A DNA stretch of 64,000 nucleotides. Origin: Scopulibacillus_A cellulosilyticus. GTDB taxonomy: Bacteria; Bacillota; Bacilli; Bacillales; Sporolactobacillaceae. The stretch covers positions 62,001 through 126,000 of the forward strand of contig NZ_JBHTCO010000041.1 of assembly GCF_042665295.1 (NCBI RefSeq), read 5' to 3'. Positions 1-8,019 of the stretch are shown piece after piece. Made by a program: the position numbers and the translations under genes. The notes under the pieces were generated by a model. That model made no database searches and was not told where the DNA came from. It was given only the letters and a program-made list of their open reading frames with translations. Positions within the stretch are counted from its first letter, which is position 1. Each line of letters opens with the position of its first letter.

Positions 1-921
1 AAGTATTGTATTGGTTCGCTTATTGAATACTTGCTTGGCTACAAGATTGATATTTTGCGGCCGTTCAGCCAGGCGGCGCATGAAATAGCCATACCAATCA
101 CTGCCGAACGGAACATAAGTGCAAAATTGATAGCCCTCTTTAGCAAGCTGGAGCTGAAGGTCTTTGCGGAACCCGTACAGCATTTGGAATTCAAATTTAT
201 CTTTTGAAATATGATGTTCATCAACAAATCTTTTTACGTGATTAATAATGTGATGATCATGCGTTGCAATCGACGTAAATTTGCCGTGCAGCAAGTGATA
301 TTCTATCAATTCGATAAAATTGCGGTCGATCTCCTTTTTATCCTGGTATGCTAAGTTTTCCGGTTCTTTGTAGGCGCCTTTTACGATGCGCAGCCGGTAG
401 TCTTTATATTTTTCAATGTTTTCGCCGGATTCAAAGAAATAGGCTTGGATGACTGTACCGATATTGTCGTAGTCCTTTGACAGCTCGTCGATTAAATCAA
501 ACGACGGTTGCAAATGGCTGTAATCTTCCATGTCAAAGTTGATAAATATATTATATTTGCTTGCCTTTTCTACGATTTCTTTTACATTTTCAAGACAAAA
601 ATGGTAATCGATGTCCAGGCCAAGCTGAGTCGCTTTTACAGATATATGAGCATTTGCATTGTTTTCATGAATGGCTTCAATAACCTGAATAATTTGCTCT
701 TTCGCTTCGATTGCTTCTTTTTTATCTGAAACAAATTCCCCGAGGTTATCGATCGTTGTGGAGATGCCTTGTGCATTCAATTCTTTGACACTTGCCATCA
801 ATTCTTCCAAATTGGTGCCGGCAACAACGGATTTTGCACCTAACTGGAGACCATATTTTTTTGCAAGGTCATTTAATAGCTTATTTTGTGATAGACCGAT
901 GAAAAAGTCCTTTGGCGTCAT
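1..921 (-). CDS. putB: Proline dehydrogenase, 3' end beyond window
   Basis: Oxidises L-proline to 1-pyrroline-5-carboxylate with FAD at the membrane face, first step of proline use as carbon and nitrogen source. The minus-strand frame opens with ATG at 921, preceded by an AAAGAGGG ribosome binding site, and stays open to the window edge (307 codons visible, about the full length of the short Bacillus PutB type). The reading contains typical proline dehydrogenase blocks: a D-Y/M-E-D-Y segment, SIATHDHHI and FQMLYGFR followed by YVPFGSDWYGYFMRRLAERP. It lies 144 bp downstream of the P5C dehydrogenase gene on the same strand, so both steps are probably transcribed from the sigma-54 promoter near 2.66 kb. 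The stop codon is not seen. Confidence 0.93.
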   Translation of the reverse strand, partial: MTPKDFFIGLSQNKLLNDLAKKYGLQLGAKSVVAGTNLEELMASVKELNAQGISTTIDNLGEFVSDKKEAIEAKEQIIQVIEAIHENNANAHISVKATQLGLDIDYHFCLENVKEIVEKASKYNIFINFDMEDYSHLQPSFDLIDELSKDYDNIGTVIQAYFFESGENIEKYKDYRLRIVKGAYKEPENLAYQDKKEIDRNFIELIEYHLLHGKFTSIATHDHHIINHVKRFVDEHHISKDKFEFQMLYGFRKDLQLQLAKEGYQFCTYVPFGSDWYGYFMRRLAERPQNINLVAKQVFNKRTNTIL

Positions 922-1035
922 AGTGTATCCCTCTTTAGTCTTTTTTTCTTTTATCCCGTTAACTAGGGTGTCTTTTGTTACGAAGCAAGTAACATCGCTT
1001 ATTTTTCTCTCGTTATTCTAACTTCTAGTTTGAAT

Positions 1036-1060
1036 TGGGCAACTTAAGAAAAGTTGCCCA
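1036..1060. repeat. Strong hairpin between rocA and putB
   Basis: A perfect ten-base-pair inverted repeat, TGGCAACTT-type arms at 1036-1045 and 1051-1060 with a five-base loop. On the minus strand it lies a few bases after the P5C dehydrogenase stop but has no following T tract, so it is more likely an mRNA-stabilising or processing hairpin than an efficient terminator of the operon. Confidence 0.5.
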
Positions 1061-1065
1061 TCTTT

Positions 1066-2613
1066 TTAAAGCAGTTCGCCTGTTGTCTTCGCTTGCATGT
1101 GCAGGATAAGGTAATCAGGTCCCCCTGCTTTCGAATCCGTTCCCGACATGTTAAATCCGCCAAATGGCTGATAACCGACGATCGCTGCTGTACATCCGCG
1201 GTTGAAGTATAGGTTGCCTACATGAAATTCCGCTCTTGCACGTTCAATATGTTCACGATTATTTGAAAGTAACGCACCAGTTAAACCATACTCGGTATTA
1301 TTGGCAATTTCCATCATGTGATCAAAGTCCCTTGCCTTGCAGAAGGCAACAACAGGACCGAATATTTCCTCTTGCATAAGCCTTGCCTTTTCATCCACAT
1401 CGGCAATAATAGTCGGTTGAATGAAGTATCCTTTTGAGTCGTCTCCTTCACCGCCGCACATCAGTTTGCCCTCTTCCTTGCCAATGCCGATATATTTCAT
1501 AATTTTGTTATAAGCAGCTTGGTCAATCACAGGCCCCATATAGTTATTCACATCTTCAGGGTTGCCAACTGTTAATGTCTTTGTTAATGCTACTGCTTTT
1601 TCAAGTACTTCATTATAGACATCTTCATGGATGACAGCACGGGAACCGGCTGAACACTTTTGACCGGAGAATCCAAACGCAGAATAAACGATTGATGATG
1701 CTGCTAGATCTAAATCAGCGTCTTTATCTACGACAACAGTATCTTTACCGCCCATTTCAGCGATCACACGCTTTAACCAGATTTGCCCCGGATGCACTTT
1801 TGCCGCACGCTCATAAATACGGCAGCCGACTTCACGGGAACCTGTGAATGATACGAAACGTGTCTTCGGATGATCAACAAGGTAATCCCCTACTTCTGCT
1901 CCGCTTCCCGGAATATAGTTAAGCACACCTTTCGGAAGGCCAGCTTCTTCCATTACCTCGACAAATTTCGCGGCAACAACCGGTGTATTGTTAGATGGTT
2001 TTAGAAGAACCGTATTACCAGCTACAATAGCAGCGACTGTCGTTCCGGCCATGATGGCTAAAGGAAAATTAAACGGTGAAATAATAACACCGACACCTAA
2101 AGGAATATAGTTAAATTTATTAATTTCTCCTTCACGGCTTTCTACAGGTACACCGTCTTTCAATTTAATCATTTGGCGCGCATAGTACTCAAGGAAGTCT
2201 ATGGCTTCGGCTGTATCCGCATCCGCTTCCTTCCAAGGCTTACCTGCTTCTTTGACAAGATAACTGGAGAATTCATGCTTGCGGCGGCGTATCATTGCTG
2301 CTGCCCGGAATAGAATATTTGCACGTGCCTCCGGATCCCACTTTTTCCATGTTTCGAATGTCGCAACAGCAGTTTGCATTGCCTTTTCAGCTAAGTCTTT
2401 ATTGGCTTTAGAAACCGTACCAATAATCTCCTCTTTATTGGCCGGATTTTTGGAGATGATTTTTTCATCTGTTGTAATACGTTCTCCGCCGATCACAAGA
2501 GGATAATCTTGTCCCAGCTGTGAGTTAACAACCTGCAATGCTTCTTCAAAGGCTTTTTTATTTTCCAAATTCGTAAAATCGGTTAATTGTTCATGTTTAT
2601 ATGATAAGACCAT
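1066..2613 (-). CDS. rocA: 1-pyrroline-5-carboxylate dehydrogenase
   Basis: NAD-dependent oxidation of glutamate semialdehyde (P5C) to glutamate, the second step of proline catabolism and the last step of arginine/ornithine catabolism. The protein has 515 residues, the normal length for Bacillus RocA/PutC. The ALDH nucleophile Cys320 sits in FGFSGQKCSAGSR and the general base Glu286 in AEMGGKD; the N-terminal oligomerisation region and NAD-binding SPFNFPLAI are present. The ATG at 2613 has GGAGGG nine bases upstream. It is followed by proline dehydrogenase and faces a divergent sigma-54 activator, which suggests proline induction. Whether it is the RocA or the PutC paralogue cannot be decided from sequence alone; the gene next to it argues for proline. 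Confidence 0.95.
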   Translation of the reverse strand: MVLSYKHEQLTDFTNLENKKAFEEALQVVNSQLGQDYPLVIGGERITTDEKIISKNPANKEEIIGTVSKANKDLAEKAMQTAVATFETWKKWDPEARANILFRAAAMIRRRKHEFSSYLVKEAGKPWKEADADTAEAIDFLEYYARQMIKLKDGVPVESREGEINKFNYIPLGVGVIISPFNFPLAIMAGTTVAAIVAGNTVLLKPSNNTPVVAAKFVEVMEEAGLPKGVLNYIPGSGAEVGDYLVDHPKTRFVSFTGSREVGCRIYERAAKVHPGQIWLKRVIAEMGGKDTVVVDKDADLDLAASSIVYSAFGFSGQKCSAGSRAVIHEDVYNEVLEKAVALTKTLTVGNPEDVNNYMGPVIDQAAYNKIMKYIGIGKEEGKLMCGGEGDDSKGYFIQPTIIADVDEKARLMQEEIFGPVVAFCKARDFDHMMEIANNTEYGLTGALLSNNREHIERARAEFHVGNLYFNRGCTAAIVGYQPFGGFNMSGTDSKAGGPDYLILHMQAKTTGELL

Positions 2614-2658
2614 TGTTTTCCCTCCAAATAGCTTTTTTTATGATTCAACTTTATTTAA

Positions 2659-2674
2659 TGCAACTTTTATGCCA
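2659..2674 (-). promoter_or_regulatory. Sigma-54 (-24/-12) promoter of rocA-putB
   Basis: Read on the minus strand the sequence is TGGCATAAAAGTTGCA, i.e. TGGCA-N6-TTGCA with the invariant GG and GC of the SigL/RpoN consensus correctly spaced. It lies 46-61 bases before the rocA start, and the adjacent divergent gene encodes a sigma-54 activator with an intact GAFTGA motif. Confidence 0.85.
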
Positions 2675-2715
2675 AAAAAATTTATAAGATAATTAAAAGT
2701 TTTATAGAAAAGAGT

Positions 2716-2773
2716 GTTCACTTTTTGTTAACACTTTTGTAAAATAAGTGTAAAGTCTATACACTTTTGTAAA
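2716..2773. promoter_or_regulatory. Probable upstream activating sequence with ACACTT half-sites
   Basis: ACACTTTTGTAAA occurs at 2731-2743 and again at 2761-2773, exactly 30 bp apart (about three helical turns). The inverted half-site AAGTGT lies midway at 2746-2751, and a weaker TTCACTT at 2717-2723, giving roughly 15-bp spacing. The block lies 40-100 bp upstream of the -24/-12 promoter, where an enhancer-binding protein would bind. Binding by the neighbouring activator is inferred. Confidence 0.55.
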
Positions 2774-2780
2774 CGCTTTA

Positions 2781-4379
2781 GTGACTTTATTTACTGGGGT
2801 GATGATGTTGTTGAATCAAAAAATGCCGCTTATCTCACTATCATTACCATGGGAGGAAACGCTGGATTCTAAAAAGATGAGAATCCTTCCTAAAGGTACT
2901 TTAATTTCAGAAATTAGCCATCTTTTAGATCAAAGGGATATCGCACTGATAGACCATAACGGCATGCCAATTGGATGGATACCTTTTACTAAACTTACAC
3001 AAACGATTTTCAATGATTGGAAGACTGCATTAGCCTTTTATCATACTTTGCTTCAGGCTGTTGATGACGCCGTTACCGTTGTAGACAACAACGGGAAAAT
3101 TATTTCTTGGAATCCTAAAGCCGAGGAACTCTATCAATGTTCAGGTGAAGATATATTAGGCAAACCGATTACTGACTTTTTCAAAAAGGAAGCGGTCGTA
3201 TTAATGTCAACTTTGAAGGAAGGTAAAGGTGCGGTTCGAAAATATAATCAACCTCAGCCTAATGTTCACGTTTTAATAAATACACAGCCTGTCTATGAAG
3301 GTGAATCCGTTATAGGAGGCGTTTCTGTAGAAAGAAATATTAGTGATATCGTTAAGCTTAATGATGAGTTGTCAACAACAACGGCTATCATACACGATCT
3401 AGAAAGTAAAATAGAAACGAAATATGCTGATGATCCCTTTTATAAAATTAAAGGAAGAAGCCCATCATTATGTACGGCTGTTAATTTAGCAAAAAAAGTT
3501 GCGGCTACAGATGCTTCTGTACTAATTACAGGAGAAAGCGGCGTTGGTAAAGAATTATTTGCCCAAGCCATCCATAAATCCAGTCCGCGCTCAGATCAGC
3601 CATTTATTGATATCAATTGCGGTGCTATACCTGCGTCTTTATTTGAAAGTGAATTATTTGGTTATGAAAAGGGCGCTTTTACAGGGGCAGCCAAGCAAGG
3701 AAAAAAAGGAAAAATAGAGGCAGCAAAAGGCGGCAGTTTATTTTTAGATGAAATAGGCGAATTGCCACTGGACCTCCAAGTAAAATTATTGCGCGTTATT
3801 CAAGAAAGAGAGTTTTACAAAGTCGGGGGAAATACACCTATCCCTACTGACATTCGAATCATTGCTGCCACGAATAGAGACTTAGAAGAAATGGTAAATA
3901 ACGGATTGTTTCGTCAAGATCTATTTTATCGATTGAATGTTGTTTCTGTGGAGATTCCGCCGCTGCGGGAGAGAATAGAGGATATCCCGGAACTTATACA
4001 GTTATATTTAAAGGAATTTTCAATTAAGTATAAAAAAGCGGTTCCTCAACTGGAACCTGAAGTGATGTATACATTTCTGCATTACCCATGGTCGGGAAAC
4101 GTCAGACAACTTCGTAATACGATTGAACGGATCATGATTCTAATAGATGAAGATGTTATTCGCCAAAATCACCTGCCGAATAATTTTATTAAAAATAAAA
4201 CAGATTCAAAAATGAATATGCCAATGATGGAATCATCATCCCCTGAAATTGAGAATGAAGAAACAAAAATAAGATATGCATTACAGAAAACATATGGAAA
4301 TAAATCAGCGGCAGCAAAATTACTCGGGATTTCAAGAGTTACATTGTACAATAAAATAAAAAGATACAAATTAGATTGA
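2781..4379 (+). CDS. PAS-containing sigma-54-dependent activator (RocR/PrdR type)
   Basis: Enhancer-binding protein that opens RNA polymerase-sigma-54 promoters by ATP hydrolysis. It has an N-terminal sensory part of about 80 residues, a PAS domain (about 85-195), an AAA+ core with Walker A GESGVGKE (251-258), GAFTGA (298-303) and Walker B FLDE (321-324), and a Fis-type helix-turn-helix at the C-terminus (SAAAKLLGISRVTLYNKIKR). It diverges from rocA-putB, whose promoter is of the -24/-12 class, so it most likely senses proline or a catabolite. The start is uncertain: GTG at 2781 gives 532 residues, but the GGGGTGAT ribosome-binding-like stretch at 2796-2803 would better serve the TTG codons at 2808 or 2811 (about 522 residues). 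Confidence 0.9.
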   Translation: MTLFTGVMMLLNQKMPLISLSLPWEETLDSKKMRILPKGTLISEISHLLDQRDIALIDHNGMPIGWIPFTKLTQTIFNDWKTALAFYHTLLQAVDDAVTVVDNNGKIISWNPKAEELYQCSGEDILGKPITDFFKKEAVVLMSTLKEGKGAVRKYNQPQPNVHVLINTQPVYEGESVIGGVSVERNISDIVKLNDELSTTTAIIHDLESKIETKYADDPFYKIKGRSPSLCTAVNLAKKVAATDASVLITGESGVGKELFAQAIHKSSPRSDQPFIDINCGAIPASLFESELFGYEKGAFTGAAKQGKKGKIEAAKGGSLFLDEIGELPLDLQVKLLRVIQEREFYKVGGNTPIPTDIRIIAATNRDLEEMVNNGLFRQDLFYRLNVVSVEIPPLRERIEDIPELIQLYLKEFSIKYKKAVPQLEPEVMYTFLHYPWSGNVRQLRNTIERIMILIDEDVIRQNHLPNNFIKNKTDSKMNMPMMESSSPEIENEETKIRYALQKTYGNKSAAAKLLGISRVTLYNKIKRYKLD

Positions 4380-4428
4380 AATGACCCAAGATTAAATTTT
4401 ATAAAAAATCGCCGGCTGTTAAACAAAG

Positions 4429-4484
4429 AAAAATAATCCCCTTATGAGCCTGGTTTGGAATTCATACGCTCGGGGATTATTTTT
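4429..4484. terminator. Bidirectional terminator between convergent genes
   Basis: AAAAATAATCCCC at 4429-4441 pairs with GGGGATTATTTTT at 4472-4484, with an additional GAGC/GCTC inner pair. A/T tracts on both sides suit termination in both directions between the activator gene (+) and the nucleoside hydrolase (-). Confidence 0.8.
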
Positions 4485-4502
4485 TTACAACAATAAGTAA
4501 TA

Positions 4503-5426
4503 TCATCTTTTCAGATAATCAATAAACATGCGAATAAACTTCTCATGATCAACTTCCAGACAAACGTCAATATTTGGCTCTTTACCAAGTTTGTTATGAA
4601 AGTCGCAAACAGTTTGTCCATCGCACAATTCGCTCTTTGTTTCTACATCGACAAAAAATTTCTCAGTTTTGACAAGCGATTTGTCTAATGTAACACCCAC
4701 AGCTAATGGATCGTGTAGAGCGCATGCTTTAATACCGTTCTTTTTATAAAAGTCGTTAATGTAATGGGCGGTAGAGTCCTTTACAAAATTACCGACATCC
4801 GACCCTTCCAATTGCGCGACATGTTCGTCCGTCAGCAACGCTTTCGTTGTAACATCCAAACCGACAAGTGTTATCGGAATACCTGAATAAAAAACGATTT
4901 TTGCCGCTTCCGGATCAACATAACTATTAAATTCAGCCAGCGGCGTTATGTTTCCGAGACTCTTAACCGATCCGCCCATGATTACCATCTCTTTAATCCA
5001 TTTCGTTATCTCGGGTTTTTTACGGATAGCGAGAGCAATATTAGTCAAAGGTGCAGTTGGGATAAGCGTTAGTTCACCCTTATGTTTTTCGGCCTGTTCA
5101 ATAATAAAGTCAACAGCACCATCATCTTCAGGCATACTTACTTGCATGTCTTTAAGCGCGCCGCCAAGACCATCATTGCCGTGCACTTCATGTTCATAAA
5201 CAGGTTGCCGCAACAAGGGGCGGTCAGCACCTTTAAAAATTTGGACTTTATTGTCGAGACCAAGTAATGTTAAGACCTTTTTAGTATTTAAAGTCGCCTG
5301 ATCTAAGGAAACATTGCCGGAAACCGTTGTAATCCCTAAAATATCGAGTTCCCCGCTTTTAAAAGCTAATAAAAGCGCTAATGCATCATCAATGCCAGTG
5401 TCAATATCTAAAATAACTTTCTTCAT
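4503..5426 (-). CDS. Inosine-uridine type nucleoside hydrolase
   Basis: Hydrolyses the N-glycosidic bond of ribonucleosides for base salvage. The family calcium site DxDxxxDD is intact as DIDTGIDDALALL at residues 7-19, and the conserved IMGG and HDPLAV blocks follow (PLTNIA, VIMGGSVKSLGN, HDPLAVGV). 307 residues is normal for the IunH/Rih family. An ATG at 5426 follows a GAGAGGA site; one TTG codon upstream would add a residue. Substrate preference (purine, pyrimidine or both) cannot be read from the sequence. It appears monocistronic, between the bidirectional terminator and the ycgRQ terminator. Confidence 0.92.
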   Translation of the reverse strand: MKKVILDIDTGIDDALALLLAFKSGELDILGITTVSGNVSLDQATLNTKKVLTLLGLDNKVQIFKGADRPLLRQPVYEHEVHGNDGLGGALKDMQVSMPEDDGAVDFIIEQAEKHKGELTLIPTAPLTNIALAIRKKPEITKWIKEMVIMGGSVKSLGNITPLAEFNSYVDPEAAKIVFYSGIPITLVGLDVTTKALLTDEHVAQLEGSDVGNFVKDSTAHYINDFYKKNGIKACALHDPLAVGVTLDKSLVKTEKFFVDVETKSELCDGQTVCDFHNKLGKEPNIDVCLEVDHEKFIRMFIDYLKR

Positions 5427-5480
5427 CAATTATCAGTCCTCTCTGGATGATTAATCCGCCGATATAACGTTCTTAAATAA

Positions 5481-5501
5481 CGGGGGGCTACTCTCCCCCC
5501 A
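5481..5501 (-). terminator. Terminator of the ycgR-ycgQ operon
   Basis: GGGGGG (5482-5487) and CCCCCC (5495-5500) form a six-G:C stem with a seven-base loop directly after the ycgQ stop, followed on the minus strand by a short T-rich run. Confidence 0.65.
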
Positions 5502-6428
5502 TTATGATTGACGATAGACATACGGATCTTTCGGCTGATTAATTTGCTGCCATTTGGTTACTTTCAGAACCGGTATTGTTTGCTGGAAGGGTTGATAATA
5601 TGTTGTAGAAATTTTCCCTTCGACTTGCAGCCACTGATCATCCTTATAATTGACATTCTTAGGAAACTCAACCATCATGCCGTATGTGCCGGCATCCGCT
5701 ATACAGTGTATGATGCCAAATCGGAATAGGAAAAATTGCTTTTTACTTGAATTATGGTCATCTGTATCATGATAGACAAACCCATTCATTGATAACTGTT
5801 TATTAACAAATTCACCGGGGAAATTATAGACGACTTCTAAAGCACGCAGATAATTCCCATCATTAAGCACGAGTTTTTTAGAAGAGCCATATTTCTTTAA
5901 ATCAGATTGCTCCATATTTTTATAATAGTCCTTGTTATACCACATACTTGTATCAGGTCGCAAAACCTGGTGTATTTCTTCTTTGTTGCCATCGTCAACT
6001 TGAGAAAAGTGAAAGCCTTTTGCTTTTACAATGTTTGAATTAAGGGTTGCGACTGGCAAGAACAGTCCTGTTACAATCGGTATAAGCAGTAATCCATAGA
6101 CAAGAACTTTCTGAAGTATCGTTTTTTCACCATGCGAATGACCGTGCGCATGGTCATGGTCATGATGATGCGCGCGATCGTGATCGTGATGATGGTCATG
6201 ATCATGGTCATGACTATGTTCGTGATGATGGCTGTTGGCGTTTTTTTCCTTTTTGTTGCCTTCTGACACCCACTTAAACAATTGATATAGAGTTAAGAAA
6301 GCAAAAATAAAGATCATGGTAAAAGATAAATATGAATACTTCATATTTATATATTTACTAATATCCCCTGTTACATGCAAATGCATAAATAAAAAGAAAA
6401 AGCCAAACAAAATAATAAGCCGGATCAC
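5502..6428 (-). CDS. ycgQ: YcgQ-like TIGR03943/UPF0703 membrane protein with His-rich loop
   Basis: Partner of a YcgR-type permease. Two N-terminal membrane segments precede a long cytoplasmic or surface loop with about 20 histidines alternating with Asp/Glu (HEHSHDHDHDHHHDHD and a second HDHDHAHGHSHG block), then a third membrane segment (VLVYGLLLIPIVTGLFLPVAT) and a roughly 190-residue soluble C-terminal domain. His/Asp runs of this kind bind Zn, Ni or Cu in metal transporters, so metal export or sensing is the likely role; the cargo is not known. The GTG at 6428 is chosen because AGAGGGGAG lies eight bases upstream; a longer frame from TTG at 6473 would run through the intergenic hairpin. 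Confidence 0.82.
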   Translation of the reverse strand: MIRLIILFGFFFLFMHLHVTGDISKYINMKYSYLSFTMIFIFAFLTLYQLFKWVSEGNKKEKNANSHHHEHSHDHDHDHHHDHDRAHHHDHDHAHGHSHGEKTILQKVLVYGLLLIPIVTGLFLPVATLNSNIVKAKGFHFSQVDDGNKEEIHQVLRPDTSMWYNKDYYKNMEQSDLKKYGSSKKLVLNDGNYLRALEVVYNFPGEFVNKQLSMNGFVYHDTDDHNSSKKQFFLFRFGIIHCIADAGTYGMMVEFPKNVNYKDDQWLQVEGKISTTYYQPFQQTIPVLKVTKWQQINQPKDPYVYRQS

Positions 6429-6455
6429 TTCACTCACTCCCCTCTTAAAATGTAA

Positions 6456-6515
6456 GTTCAAAAAGGAGGACAAACATGGCGGCGACGCAAGCCATGTTTC
6501 CCGGACTTTTTGAAC
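6456..6515. repeat. Inverted-repeat element in the ycgR-ycgQ gap (copy 1 of GTTCAAA/CCCGGAC family)
   Basis: GTTCAAAAAG (6456-6465) pairs with CTTTTTGAAC (6506-6515), and an inner AACATGGC/GCCATGTT hairpin sits within. The right arm carries CCCGGAC. A second element with the same outer arms and the same CCCGGAC lies at 23248-23290 in the cysH leader. Confidence 0.6.
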
Positions 6516-6521
6516 AACCTC

Positions 6522-7439
6522 TTAAATGAATAATGCCCCTGTAAATACACAAACAAAAATCAACAATACAAGAGTCAAAACAAACTTTTTCTTAAAGACA
6601 CTGAGCATCATAATTAAATTTTTCATATCTACCATCGCTCCGAATACCAAAAAGGCTGATAACGGACCTAAAGGAAAAGTATTTCGGAAAGATGACGCGA
6701 TAAAAGCATCGGCCTCTGAACATACAGACAGTATAAAAGCCAAAAGAATCATAACGAGAATAGCAGTAGCTTTCGTATTCCCCATCGAAACTAAAGTACT
6801 TGTTTTTATAAACGTTTGCATAGCTGATGCAATTAATGAACCGATAACAAGAAACTTGCCGACGCTAAAGAATTCATCAATTGCATGATCAATGACTGCT
6901 TTAATTTTTCCTAATACTGAAAGGTTGCTGTGACTGTGATGATGATCATGTGCATGGTCATGATGATGTTTATGTTTTTTCGCCTTTTTATTAATAAACT
7001 CTCTTAATTGGTCATCACGGAAAATATACGATATGATGAGCCCGACAACGAAAGAAACAACCATCGCTAACCCGCAGCGATAGAATACCATCTTCCAGCT
7101 GTTGCCGAAAGCGACATAAGTAGAAAAAATAACAATCGGATTAATAATCGGCCCTGTCAACATAAAGGCAATCGCAGCATGAAGCGGCACACGTTTTTTC
7201 ACTAACCGTTGTGTAATCGGCACAATACCGCACTCACAACCCGGAAACAGTGACCCGACGCATGTCCCCATTGTTACCGATAAAAATCGGTTTTTTGGTA
7301 TAACCTTGGCAATCATTTCTTCTGTAATAAACAGTTCAATAAGCGCTGAAATAAATACACCTACAACAACAAATGGAACTGCCTCGATTAACAAGCTGAT
7401 AAAAATCGTGTTCATTTGTAAAAAAGATTGACTAAACAT
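6522..7439 (-). CDS. ycgR: YcgR-type permease (UPF0718/DUF318)
   Basis: Multi-pass permease of the family that includes ArsP-like and SO_0444-like proteins, 305 residues with about eight membrane segments. The N-terminal half carries the conserved GSLFPGCECGIVP block with a Cys-x-Cys pair and TGPIINPIV; the second half repeats the pattern with SVCSEADAFIASS. A His-rich cytoplasmic loop (HKHHHDHAHDHHHSHS, about residues 155-172) mirrors the one in the downstream YcgQ. The ATG at 7439 has GGAGAG upstream. It is first in a two-gene operon. Transport of a metal or metalloid ion is inferred from the Cys and His ligands; the family substrate is not firmly known. Confidence 0.85.
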   Translation of the reverse strand: MFSQSFLQMNTIFISLLIEAVPFVVVGVFISALIELFITEEMIAKVIPKNRFLSVTMGTCVGSLFPGCECGIVPITQRLVKKRVPLHAAIAFMLTGPIINPIVIFSTYVAFGNSWKMVFYRCGLAMVVSFVVGLIISYIFRDDQLREFINKKAKKHKHHHDHAHDHHHSHSNLSVLGKIKAVIDHAIDEFFSVGKFLVIGSLIASAMQTFIKTSTLVSMGNTKATAILVMILLAFILSVCSEADAFIASSFRNTFPLGPLSAFLVFGAMVDMKNLIMMLSVFKKKFVLTLVLLIFVCVFTGALFI

Positions 7440-7696
7440 ATTTAATTTCTCTCCAATACTTCATGTTTATCATCTATCAATTTCATAACCTATTAATTTC
7501 GTTCAAACCGATTCAATTATTTTAACATAGATTTTGCGGCAAACTTGTGTAATTTTTTTGATAAACATTTGGATTGGGGACAAGATTTCGCCAAGGAAAA
7601 AACTTCCGCTTACAGCATGATGTATTTTTTATACGTTAGAATCCCCCCTTGTGATTTATCATTTTCTTTTTAGACAATAATTTGTAAAAAGTTTAA

Positions 7697-7897
7697 AAGA
7701 ACTTCTTTTCTCAAAAACAATTAAAAGCAGGGGATCTGGTTTTCTTTAAAACCAATGGAAAAAGCATTTCGTTTGCAGGTATTTACTTAGATAACAATAA
7801 TTTTATTGGTGCAACTTCCAAAGGGGTTAGAGTACAATCTCTTAAGACAAAATATTGGGAGGATTATTACGCAGGGGCCAAACGCCTTGTTGAATAA
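7697..7897 (+). pseudogene. C-terminal fragment of an NlpC/P60 peptidase
   Basis: An open frame without a start codon encodes about 66 residues that match the second half of an NlpC/P60 domain: LKAGDLVFFKT, then FAGIYLDNNNFIGATSKGV and YWEDYYAGAKRLVE before TAA at 7895-7897. The catalytic-Cys half is absent and a stop lies just upstream at 7694. The usual HVGIY His is replaced (FAGIYL), so the catalytic His is also lost. It converges with the intact NlpC/P60-LysM gene, and is probably a remnant of a related hydrolase. Confidence 0.75.
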
Positions 7898-7951
7898 CAA
7901 TAAAAAATACTTAATTTCATCAAACAGCTAAAGATCATTTCATTATAGATA

Positions 7952-8004
7952 AACAGAACATCCTAATTCCTTATTTAAAGGATATCAGGGTGTTCTGTTG
8001 CGCT
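7952..8004. terminator. Terminator hairpin downstream of the NlpC/P60 genes
   Basis: AACAGAACATCCT (7952-7964) pairs with AGGGTGTTCTGTT (7987-7999), followed by a T-rich stretch. It separates the convergent fragment and the LysM hydrolase gene. Confidence 0.6.
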
Positions 8005-8019
8005 TTTCTTTTACAAAAA

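Noticed and set aside
6526..6888. 120-codon plus-strand frame
   Set aside because: Complementary to the ycgR coding sequence; no ribosome binding site and composition explained by the antisense of membrane segments.
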